Source of the DNA: Prevotella sp.
GTDB taxonomy: Bacteria > Bacteroidota > Bacteroidia > Bacteroidales > Bacteroidaceae
Direction: 5' to 3'
DNA length: 5,977 bases
Assembly (NCBI GenBank): GCA_017428805.1
Contig: JAFRQC010000088.1
Coordinates: forward strand, 1 to 5,977
Shown here: positions 1 to 5,741 of the stretch, in pieces
Layout of the letters: each line of letters begins with the position of its first letter
Position numbering within the stretch: the stretch's first letter is position 1
Position numbers and translations under genes: made by a program
Notes under the pieces: model-generated
The model's input: the letters and a program-made list of their open reading frames with translations, nothing else
Told to the model about the DNA's origin: nothing
Databases searched by the model: none

Positions 1-131
1 CTATTCTGACAGGCTCCGCACCCTAACGAAGGTTAAATACGTTAAATTACAGCCTCTCAGACCTCACCAATGAATGTCAAAAGCACTTTTCTACCGTTTT
101 AAATGCAAGTTGTTGATTATCAACATTTAAA
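1..131. other. Non-coding DNA upstream of the truncated LRR gene
   Basis: No supportable gene is seen here. All three + frames are closed by stops, the last one in the LRR frame being TGA at 114-116, and none shows the IG..AF.GC pattern that should precede the LRR repeats starting at about 135. Only trivial ORFs occur, such as a 10-codon ATG ORF at 70-102. Visible structure is a direct repeat GTTAAAT at 32-38 and 41-47, the near-palindrome AAAAGCACTTTT at 79-90, and the inverted repeat at 111-125. I saw no TAnnTTTG promoter pointing into the LRR gene. It may be an intergenic or mobile-element-end sequence joined to the interior of an LRR gene; that is inference. Confidence 0.5.
111..125. repeat. 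Palindrome TGTTGAT-T-ATCAACA at the LRR junction
   Basis: Two perfectly complementary 7-nt arms are separated by a single T. The element ends just before the point (about 126-134) where LRR coding homology begins. A dyad like this could be a recombinase or regulator site, or an element end, but nothing in the window identifies a cognate protein. Confidence 0.5.
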
Positions 132-191
132 ATATTCTATGGTTGTGAAGGACTGACATCTGTTAAAATCGGTGAAATCGGCGCAGATCTG
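132..191 (+). other. In-frame LRR coding sequence upstream of the first usable start
   Basis: In the frame of the downstream gene this stretch reads IFYGCEGLTSVKIGEIGADL, a clear BspA-type LRR segment (FYGCEGLTSV matches the repeat consensus AF.GC.gLtsi). It contains no ATG and is closed upstream by TGA at 114-116. The LRR homology therefore extends at least 20 codons before the GTG at 192, so the gene was originally longer at its 5' end. A short upstream assembly or sequencing error is an alternative, but the upstream DNA shows no LRR pattern in any frame. Confidence 0.75.
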
Positions 192-1928
192 GTGAACATC
201 GGAAAGAATGCATTCTATGGCTGCGTAAACGTGACTGAAATACACTGTTATTCAGACCCTGCAAAACTGACATGGGATGATGACGGGTGTGATGATTTCA
301 AGGCAGACGGCTCGACAGTGTGTTACGTAAAGGATCCTAAGACATGGAAGGCCAAGTTTAATGGCGTCGTCAACGTTGCTTTCAAAATGGGGTTTGAAGG
401 GTTATTCACGAAGGATGGTCTGTTATATTCCCTTACCAACGAAAAACAAAACTTAGTAGAATTGGTGTCCTTCGCAGATCCAAACAGTCCTCCCAGTGAG
501 ATCCTCGTTCCCGCCACTGTTGAGTATGAGGGAGAAGAGTATTCTGTGACATCCATCGGGACAGTTGCTTTCTATGAATGCAAAACCTTGACAACTGTCG
601 GCTTTGCAGAAAACTCGAAGGTGATACAGATAGAAACAGCAGCCTTCTATGCTTGCGAGAACCTGTCATCGATTAAATTCCCTGCCAGTCTGAAAATCAT
701 TCAAGATGGGGCCTTCGCTGAATGTCCGAAACTGGAAAGCATCGACCTCCCTGACGGTTTTGTAGGTTTTGACGAGTACGCCTTCATGAACTCTGGCCTG
801 AAATCGGTCAACCTGCCAACCAGCGTTGAGGCCATCGGCGAGATGGTCTTCATGGGTTGCTCCAGTCTGAAATCGATAAACCTCCCTGCCAACCTGACAA
901 TCATTGGCGCAGGTGCATTCTATGAGTGTACAGGTCTGTCATCTATTAGCTTTCCTGATAAATTGGCATACATCCAAAGTGCTGCATTTGCAGATTGCAC
1001 AGGCCTGACAAGTATTAGCATCCCAGCCAGTGTACAGGTTATTAAAAATGATGTCTTTTTAGGTCGCACCAATATAACAGACGTGTACTGCTATGCCGAC
1101 CCTGCTAAATTAGAATGGACTGATGGTGATTGTAATGACTTCAAGGCTGACAAGGCAACGGTATGCCATGTGGATAAAGATAAACTCGCAGATTTTAAAG
1201 CAAAATGGAGTACAGGAAACTCCTCAACTGATATCAACGTCACGTTTGAAAGAATCTACCAAAAGAATGACCTGTCATTCGAGAAAGATGTAGTGGATAC
1301 ATATTATGGTACGACTGATTTTGAACCTGCGCTGACGAATCCCCACAGCTTGACGGTAACCTACTCAAGCAGCGACGAGAAGGTTGCTACCGTGAATGCC
1401 GAGACGGGAAAGGTGAATATACAGAAAGTCGGGCAGGCTGTCATCACGGCCACATTCGCTGACAAAAACACTGATTACAAGCCAGGTACAGTGTCTTATA
1501 CGCTCAATGTCAAAGCAAAGACCGTCAAAAATCCGCCCGTCGCTCTGGAGAAGACCTATTATTTCTACGACGGCACGGCCAAGACGCCAGCGGTGTCGGT
1601 GTTGGACGGCCAGACGGTGATACCGGCCTCAGAGTACACCGTCGGCTATAGCAACAATACGAATGTGGGTACGGCCACCGTGACCATCACCGACAAGGAC
1701 GGCGGCAACTATACCGTCAGCGGCTCGGCCACGTTTGAGATCGGCCTCAAGGGCGACGCCAACGGCGACAACAAGGTGGACGCTGCCGACATCGTGGAGA
1801 TGGTCAATGAGATGAAGGGTCAGCCTTCTGCGAAGTTCAAGAAGAATAACGCCGACATCGACGGCAACGGCCAGATCACCGATGCCGACATCAACGAAGT
1901 CGCCAAGATTATCCTGGCCAAGAAATAG
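192..1928 (+). CDS. BspA-like leucine-rich-repeat surface protein with dockerin, 5'-truncated
   Basis: BspA-family LRR proteins are exported surface or secreted proteins that bind host or environmental ligands; here the ligand is unknown. In order: the end of one LRR array plus a cap module (residues 3-66); a fresh array entry of the F.kDGLlYsL type (68-120); eight LRR_5 repeats starting near 122, 147, 170, 193, 215, 238, 261 and 284 (period 22-25); a second cap module (about 284-353); a Big_2-like Ig domain (358-440, with YSSSDEKVATVN and GQAVITATF); a second Ig-like domain (445-517, with YDGTAKTPAV and NVGTATVTITD); and a type I dockerin (520-578) with Ca-binding loops DANGDNKVDAAD and DIDGNGQITDAD. 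The GTG at 192 is only the first possible start. There is no signal peptide, no promoter is seen and LRR sequence continues upstream, so this is probably a broken gene or one expressed through rearrangement. Domain assignments are confident; functionality is doubtful. Confidence 0.85.
   Translation: MNIGKNAFYGCVNVTEIHCYSDPAKLTWDDDGCDDFKADGSTVCYVKDPKTWKAKFNGVVNVAFKMGFEGLFTKDGLLYSLTNEKQNLVELVSFADPNSPPSEILVPATVEYEGEEYSVTSIGTVAFYECKTLTTVGFAENSKVIQIETAAFYACENLSSIKFPASLKIIQDGAFAECPKLESIDLPDGFVGFDEYAFMNSGLKSVNLPTSVEAIGEMVFMGCSSLKSINLPANLTIIGAGAFYECTGLSSISFPDKLAYIQSAAFADCTGLTSISIPASVQVIKNDVFLGRTNITDVYCYADPAKLEWTDGDCNDFKADKATVCHVDKDKLADFKAKWSTGNSSTDINVTFERIYQKNDLSFEKDVVDTYYGTTDFEPALTNPHSLTVTYSSSDEKVATVNAETGKVNIQKVGQAVITATFADKNTDYKPGTVSYTLNVKAKTVKNPPVALEKTYYFYDGTAKTPAVSVLDGQTVIPASEYTVGYSNNTNVGTATVTITDKDGGNYTVSGSATFEIGLKGDANGDNKVDAADIVEMVNEMKGQPSAKFKKNNADIDGNGQITDADINEVAKIILAKK
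198..389 (+). repeat. Cap module, copy 1 (intragenic duplication)
   Basis: Residues 3-66 of the LRR protein read from IGKNAFYGC into CYSDPAKLTW, a cysteine, DDFKAD, TVCYV, FKAK? -like lysine-rich sequence and VNVAF. Cysteines fall at residues 19, 33 and 44. The module follows the last LRR of an array whose beginning is missing, and is followed by a new array entry (GLFTKDGLLYSL). It is the counterpart of the copy at 1041-1250. Confidence 0.7.
1041..1250 (+). repeat. Cap module, copy 2 (intragenic duplication)
   Basis: Residues 284-353 repeat the pattern of copy 1: IKNDVF, then CYADPAKLEW, DCNDFKAD, TVCHV, DFKAK and INVTF. Cysteines at 300, 314 and 325 keep exactly the 14- and 11-residue spacing of copy 1. 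It terminates the eight-repeat LRR array and precedes the Ig-like domains, so it probably caps the solenoid's C-terminal edge. That role is inferred from its position. Confidence 0.75.
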
Positions 1929-1990
1929 TACATCGGGGTCAGGTTCGATTGTGCTTGATCCCATCCTGAACCTGTGAGATTCAGGTGGCT

Positions 1991-2026
1991 ATGAAATGGG
2001 AGTCGCACGTGCGGCTCCTATTTCAT
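1991..2026. terminator. Long hairpin between convergent genes, likely bidirectional terminator
   Basis: ATGAAATGGGAGTCGC pairs along its full length with GCGGCTCCTATTTCAT across an ACGT loop, giving a 16-bp stem with two G-U pairs. It lies 62 bp past the LRR gene stop and 50 bp past the alanine dehydrogenase stop, where a shared terminator is expected. No U-tract follows on either strand, so termination is inferred from structure and position. Confidence 0.65.
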
Positions 2027-2035
2027 CGTGCCTTT

Positions 2036-2055
2036 CCCCTCCTGAGTAGGAGGGG
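2036..2055. repeat. GC-rich hairpin CCCCTCCT-GAGT-AGGAGGGG
   Basis: A perfect 8-bp stem with a GAGT tetraloop lies 21 bp beyond the alanine dehydrogenase stop codon and is followed by GCCAGGGGTGGT. From memory, similar CCCCTCC...GGAGGGG(C)CAGGGG elements recur between genes in many Bacteroidota genomes, so it may be a dispersed intergenic repeat. It could help end ald transcription or protect its 3' end. No U-tract is present. Confidence 0.55.
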
Positions 2056-2076
2056 CCAGGGGTGGTCTGATCCGTC

Positions 2077-3180
2077 TTATGACAACGCTTCGTATGGTAG
2101 TCCGAACACGTCGGCAACGGCTTTATACACTACCTTTCCTTCCACGATGTTCAGTCCCTTTGCCAAGGCAGGATCATCCTTGCATGCCTGTTGCCAGCCT
2201 TTGTCGGCCAGAGCGACAGCATAGCGCAGGGTGGCATTGGTGAGGGCGAGGGTAGAGGTGTTGGGTACGGCACCGGGGATGTTCGCCACACAGTAGTGTA
2301 CGATGCCATCCTCGATGTACACAGGCTCACTGTGGGTCGTGGGGCGTGAGGTCTCGAAGCATCCGCCCTGGTCGATAGCCACATCGACGAGCACCGTTCC
2401 TGGCTCCATCAGCTTGAGCATCTCTTTTGTAATAAGGTGTGGCGTCTTGTCGCCAGGCACCAGCACGCTGCCCACGATGATGTCCACCGTCGGCAGTTGC
2501 TTCCGGATGTTGTGCTCAGACGAGTAGAGAGTATGCACGTTTGGAGGAGTCTCGATGTCGAGTTGGCGCAAACGAGGCAGTGAGATGTCGGCAATCGTCA
2601 CCTCGGCCCCTAATCCAGCCGCCATCCGTGCGGCAGCCTCACCCACGACTCCGCCGCCGAGTACCAGTACCTTTGCAGGACTTACACCAGGTACGCCGCT
2701 GATCAGCTTACCCTTGCCGCCTTTCGTCTTTTGCAGATAGTAGGCACCGTTGAGCGTTGCCATGCGTCCTGCCACCTCGCTCATGGGCTGCAGTAGCGGG
2801 AGTGAGCCGTTGGGCAGTTGCACCGTCTCATAGGCTAAGCAGACAGCACCACTCTTGAGCATCGCCTCTGTCAGTTCCTTCTCACAAGCAAAATGGAAAT
2901 AGGTGAAAAGCAACTGACCCTTGCGCACCAGTTCATACTCAGGCTCGATGGGCTCCTTCACTTTCACGATCATGTCGCACTCACGGTACACGGCCTCGAT
3001 CGTCGGCAGAATCCTTGCCCCGGCCTTCACATACTCGTCGTCGGAGAATCCGCTGCCCTCGCCGGCCGTGTGCTGTACGCTCACCTCATGGCCGCGACGT
3101 GTCAGTTCTGCCACTCCCGCAGGGGTCATTCCCACGCGGTTCTCATTGTTCTTGATCTCTTTTGGAATTCCTACTTTCAT
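2077..3180 (-). CDS. ald: Alanine dehydrogenase
   Basis: Cytoplasmic NAD-dependent enzyme that interconverts L-alanine and pyruvate plus ammonium, linking alanine catabolism or ammonium assimilation to central metabolism. From the chosen start it is 367 aa, the normal family length, and residue numbers coincide with the well-studied mycobacterial enzyme: substrate-binding R15 (NNENRV) and K75 (KVKEP), catalytic H96 (FTYFHFA), S134 (QPMSEVAGRM) and D270 (VDVAIDQGG). The Rossmann NAD-binding glycines are in VLVLGGGVVGEAAA (171-184). The start at 3180 (MKVGIPKEIK) is preferred over an in-frame ATG eight codons upstream, because family members begin MkVGiPkEiK and the upstream ATG would lie only a few bases from the predicted transcription start. 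There is no Shine-Dalgarno sequence, as is usual in Bacteroidota. Monocistronic: it converges on the LRR gene and diverges from the secreted-protein gene. No truncation or missing key residue is seen. Confidence 0.97.
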   Translation of the reverse strand: MKVGIPKEIKNNENRVGMTPAGVAELTRRGHEVSVQHTAGEGSGFSDDEYVKAGARILPTIEAVYRECDMIVKVKEPIEPEYELVRKGQLLFTYFHFACEKELTEAMLKSGAVCLAYETVQLPNGSLPLLQPMSEVAGRMATLNGAYYLQKTKGGKGKLISGVPGVSPAKVLVLGGGVVGEAAARMAAGLGAEVTIADISLPRLRQLDIETPPNVHTLYSSEHNIRKQLPTVDIIVGSVLVPGDKTPHLITKEMLKLMEPGTVLVDVAIDQGGCFETSRPTTHSEPVYIEDGIVHYCVANIPGAVPNTSTLALTNATLRYAVALADKGWQQACKDDPALAKGLNIVEGKVVYKAVADVFGLPYEALS

Positions 3181-3217
3181 AATCATCAGGTATTTGTTAA
3201 ACATTGCAATTCTGCTG

Positions 3218-3248
3218 CAAATATACGAAAATCTTTAATACGATGCAA
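3218..3248 (-). promoter_or_regulatory. ald promoter (TATATTTG / TTG)
   Basis: On the - strand TATATTTG (3225-3218) matches the Bacteroidota -7 consensus TAnnTTTG exactly, with a TTG -33 element (3248-3246) 20 bp upstream. The predicted transcription start is near 3211, giving a leader of roughly 30 nt before the ald ATG. The spacer contains ATTAAAGATTTT, which recurs upstream of the kinase-like gene. Confidence 0.75.
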
Positions 3249-3265
3249 GTTTTTTGTGACAAAGT

Positions 3266-3297
3266 TTTGGCGGTTTCTGGAAAAGGAAGTATCTTTG
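3266..3297 (+). promoter_or_regulatory. Promoter of the secreted-protein gene (TTTG / TATCTTTG)
   Basis: TATCTTTG at 3290-3297 matches TAnnTTTG exactly, and TTTG at 3266-3269 sits at the same 20-bp spacing used by the divergent ald promoter. The transcription start should fall at about 3301-3305, only 4-8 nt before the ATG at 3309. Confidence 0.75.
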
Positions 3298-3308
3298 CCG
3301 TCAGATAG

Positions 3309-4151
3309 ATGAAAAGGAAGTTGATCATAGCAATGCTGTCCGTGATGGTGACGGGGATGTCAGCACAGACGGAAGTGAACGACAGTGTCATGTCGGGCAG
3401 ACAAACGGATGTGGATGAAGTGAATACGCCACTTGCTGACTCTTCGCTATACTTCAGAGAATCCTTCATGAAACCGATGATGCCACTGAAGTTGTCAGAA
3501 GATGTCATCAAACTGACAGACAACAGGGCACTTTATGACAGCCGGCGCGGCGATTGGCAGATCAATACCCTTAACAGCACGCGTCTTTTCAACCCTTGGC
3601 GAGGAGCGTTCGTTGGCGTTTCGGGCTGGGCTGACTCGATGCCGGGATTGCTCGATCGTGAGTCTGGCTCCCTGACGCTGTATCAGAATCTGGGCCGTTG
3701 GTCTTTCTCTGCCTCGGCATTGGCAGACAAATACCGCTATGTGGGGATGGGATATCTGGAAACGAGGTATGGCGTAGGCGGAACGGTCAGTTATCTGCTG
3801 AGCAATGCCGTTTCGCTGCATGCCTTCGGTTATTACTATGGCAAGCCGATAACAGCAGGACCAGCCGTGGCTCCCTATCTTTCAACAACCACTTACGGCG
3901 GTTATGCAGACATCAAGTTCAGTAAGTATTGGGGCACGGACTTGGGCGTGCAGCGCTACCTTAATCCGATGACGGGCAAGTGGGTGACCGATCCGATTGT
4001 CAGACCTTATTATAAGATCAACGGGAAGCAGAAGATCGGCATCGACATCGGACATCTCCTGAGAGGATTCATCTGGGGCAATCAGGATGATATGATGCCG
4101 AGAGGTCCTGTCAGGATGGTGCCTACCCCACAGCAACAAGGAAGGCGATGA
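3309..4151 (+). CDS. Secreted, probably outer-membrane beta-barrel protein of unknown function
   Basis: I do not recognise the family. The 280-aa product opens with a signal peptide (MKRK, hydrophobic LIIAMLSVMVTGM, then SAQ with cleavage likely near residue 19-20), so it is exported. A polar linker (21-75) follows. From about residue 85 to 250 there are runs of alternating hydrophobic/aromatic and small residues with Gly-rich turns (GAFVGVSGWA, WSFSASALA, GVGGTVSYL, VSLHAFGYYYG, GGYADIKF, GTDLGVQRYL, KIGIDIGHLL), the look of amphipathic beta-strands of a small outer-membrane barrel. The tail (MMPRGPVRMVPTPQQQGRR) is Pro/Gln/Arg-rich and does not end in an aromatic residue as many barrels do. 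The start is fixed by the signal peptide and the promoter 12 bp upstream. It stands alone: divergent from ald and convergent with the kinase-like gene. The barrel assignment is inference; export is well supported. Confidence 0.9.
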   Translation: MKRKLIIAMLSVMVTGMSAQTEVNDSVMSGRQTDVDEVNTPLADSSLYFRESFMKPMMPLKLSEDVIKLTDNRALYDSRRGDWQINTLNSTRLFNPWRGAFVGVSGWADSMPGLLDRESGSLTLYQNLGRWSFSASALADKYRYVGMGYLETRYGVGGTVSYLLSNAVSLHAFGYYYGKPITAGPAVAPYLSTTTYGGYADIKFSKYWGTDLGVQRYLNPMTGKWVTDPIVRPYYKINGKQKIGIDIGHLLRGFIWGNQDDMMPRGPVRMVPTPQQQGRR

Positions 4152-4165
4152 TATCCCCGTATTGA

Positions 4166-5671
4166 TTATGCGTGGAGATCGAGGACGAAGCGGGTGCCTT
4201 TGGTGAACTTGGGATCGATGTCGAGGTCGCCGTTCATCTTCAGGGCCATCTGTTTGCAGATGGGGAGTCCGAGGCCGTCGCCAGTGGTGAGGTCGCGGAT
4301 CTCAAGGAAAGGCTTGAAGATGTCTTCACGCTTCTCTTCGGGGATGCCGGAGCCAGTATCAGATACGAGGAACTGATAGGAATGGGGACCACGCTTCTTG
4401 AACTCGAGGGAGATGGTTCCTTCTGCAGGCGTGTACAGAGCCGCATTGTTGAGCAGGTGGAGCAGGATATGTGATACGTACTCCTTATTAATCTTGGCAC
4501 TCATGTTTGAGGCATTGACCGTCAGATTGACCTCGCTCTTCACCTTGTCGCGGATCTGATCCATAAGGCTCTCGCAGAATGCCGGCACCGGGGTGTCTTC
4601 CAACTCAATCTCGCTACTGTCTCTGTTCTCCAGTTCAGACAGCGTCTGGATGTGGTTGGAGAATTCGAGCAGGGCCTTCACCTCAGGCTGCTTGCTGTCG
4701 AGCTTCTTGAAGGTAGGCTCCAGCTGGGCGGAGATGTTGCTGATGAACTTAGCCTTGAGGGCGTTGCTCTCATTGGCCAGACGGATGGTCTTCTTCTGCT
4801 TGCGGTCGAGCAGGATGAAGCGCATCAGTATGATGGCACCGATGACCAATGCTGCTGCCAGAGCTGCTGCGAGGATGCAGAGTCCGATGATGAAGACCCA
4901 GCGAGTGGACAGCGAACTGTCTTTGTCGGCGATGGTGGCTTCGTTGTCGGCAATCTGCTTCTTCAGGGCGTTGATCTCGTCGGCATGCTTCAAGGCATCG
5001 GTGGAGTCCTTCCAGGCGATGTAATTGCTGTAAGACTGTGCCACCATATTGGCATTGTTGCTCTTGCGGCCGTTGGCGATAAGTGTCTGATAGACCTCGT
5101 CTACCTTGTCATACTCCTTGCTGGCCGTCAGTTTATTGGCCATCTCCTTGAAGACGGCATTACCCTGAGCGTTCATACCGAAGGTGTAATAGTAGATGGC
5201 CTTGGTATAGAGCAGATCATTCTTCAGATTCTCGTCGCCGCTCTGAGTAGCCTGACTCTCCATAATGTTCAGCTGATCCTTGGCACTGTCGCTTTTCCTC
5301 AGCTTGATGTACATATTCAGACGCTCCTTGGTGACCATATAGTGCATAGCGGCCTTGTCTGCCTGACTGTCCTTCTGGCTGGAGTTGATGGCGTCATCAG
5401 CACGGTGGAGCAGGTCGAATGCCTCTTTGTAATAGTTTTCTCTAGAATAGTAGAGTGAGGCTGCCTTGGTGGCACACTCTACGCCCAACTTCATCTGACC
5501 ACGGTTGTAGTAGTCGTTGAAGGCGTGAATGTAAAGAGACCTTGCTGTGGCTATGTGCTCTTTGGGATCTGCTGCCTCAGCACGCTTGTGGAGATCACTT
5601 TTTTCCTGTGCACTAACCAGCGTAGCGCACAGAAGAAGACTTGCAAATAAAAAGAATATCTTTCTGTTCAT
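4166..5671 (-). CDS. Membrane TPR protein with histidine-kinase ATPase domain lacking the phosphoacceptor His
   Basis: 501 aa. Layout: signal peptide (1-21, ending SAQ); a periplasmic helical region with TPR-like repeats (about 27-225, Tyr/Ala-rich); a charged helical linker (227-252); one transmembrane helix (258-287); a short DHp-like region (300-350); and a HATPase_c domain (about 390-501). The ATPase boxes look intact: N box HLLNNAALYTP (405-415), G1 DTGSGIP (438-444), F box FKPFLE (452-457), G2 GDGLGLPICKQ (464-474), final KGTRF (491-495). The H box, canonically NmSHElRTP, reads NISAQLEPT (312-320), with Ala315 in place of the phosphorylated His. The DHp is also short. Autophosphorylation by the usual route is therefore unlikely, and the protein may be a pseudokinase or ATP-dependent scaffold. 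No response regulator is adjacent. Upstream on the same strand are tRNA-Thr and SRP RNA. The start is set by the signal peptide; there is no Shine-Dalgarno sequence. Confidence 0.93.
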   Translation of the reverse strand: MNRKIFFLFASLLLCATLVSAQEKSDLHKRAEAADPKEHIATARSLYIHAFNDYYNRGQMKLGVECATKAASLYYSRENYYKEAFDLLHRADDAINSSQKDSQADKAAMHYMVTKERLNMYIKLRKSDSAKDQLNIMESQATQSGDENLKNDLLYTKAIYYYTFGMNAQGNAVFKEMANKLTASKEYDKVDEVYQTLIANGRKSNNANMVAQSYSNYIAWKDSTDALKHADEINALKKQIADNEATIADKDSSLSTRWVFIIGLCILAAALAAALVIGAIILMRFILLDRKQKKTIRLANESNALKAKFISNISAQLEPTFKKLDSKQPEVKALLEFSNHIQTLSELENRDSSEIELEDTPVPAFCESLMDQIRDKVKSEVNLTVNASNMSAKINKEYVSHILLHLLNNAALYTPAEGTISLEFKKRGPHSYQFLVSDTGSGIPEEKREDIFKPFLEIRDLTTGDGLGLPICKQMALKMNGDLDIDPKFTKGTRFVLDLHA

Positions 5672-5681
5672 AGTCTGTTTC

Positions 5682-5709
5682 TAAAGGTAAATGTATTAAA
5701 ATCTTTAAT
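5682..5709 (-). promoter_or_regulatory. Possible promoter region of the kinase-like gene
   Basis: On the - strand ATTAAAGATTTT (5709-5698) is followed two bases later by TACATTTA (5695-5688), seven of eight bases of TAnnTTTG. This is the same 12-mer and spacing as in the ald promoter. A second overlapping candidate is TACCTTTA (5689-5682). No TTG is found at -33. If used, the leader would be only around 10 nt; the gene could also be reached by read-through from the tRNA. Confidence 0.35.
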
Positions 5710-5738
5710 CCTTACGGTAGGATTGGCTTCGCCTATCC
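5707..5738 (-). other. Two overlapping, mutually exclusive hairpins downstream of tRNA-Thr
   Basis: GGAT-GGC/GCC-ATCC (5738-5720, with an A-A mismatch and GAA loop) and AATCCT/AGGATT (5724-5707, 6-nt loop) share the GGATT/AATCC arm, so only one can form at a time. The second is followed on the - strand by AAAGATTTT, a poor U-tract. They may form a weak terminator or processing structure behind the tRNA. Confidence 0.35.
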
Positions 5739-5741
5739 TTG

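Noticed and set aside
70..102. 10-codon ORF MNVKSTFLPF upstream of the LRR junction
   Set aside because: Too short to support, with no ribosome-binding signal, promoter or known leader-peptide function.
1629..1964. 111-codon - strand ORF opposite the Ig-dockerin region
   Set aside because: Its Asp/Val/Gly-rich sequence is the reverse reading of the Ca-binding loops and Ig repeats. It has no promoter and no family features.
1940..1985. Short inverted repeats CAGGTTC/GAACCTG and CCTGAA/TTCAGG after the LRR gene
   Set aside because: Arms of 6-7 bp with long loops compete with each other; the 16-bp stem at 1991-2026 is the far stronger terminator candidate.
3181..3204. Eight-codon N-terminal extension of ald (start at 3204)
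   Set aside because: The family begins MKVGIPKE, the catalytic residue numbering fits the 3180 start exactly, and the upstream ATG lies only a few bases from the predicted transcription start.
2893..3312. 139-codon + strand ORF over the ald start and intergenic region
   Set aside because: It overlaps the conserved ald N-terminus and both divergent promoters; no start signal or recognisable domain.
4652..5458. 268-codon + strand ORF opposite the kinase-like gene
   Set aside because: It is fully antisense to a gene with clear signal peptide, TM and ATPase motifs. Its Leu/Val/Gly-rich sequence is the expected shadow of GC-biased third positions and shows no domain.
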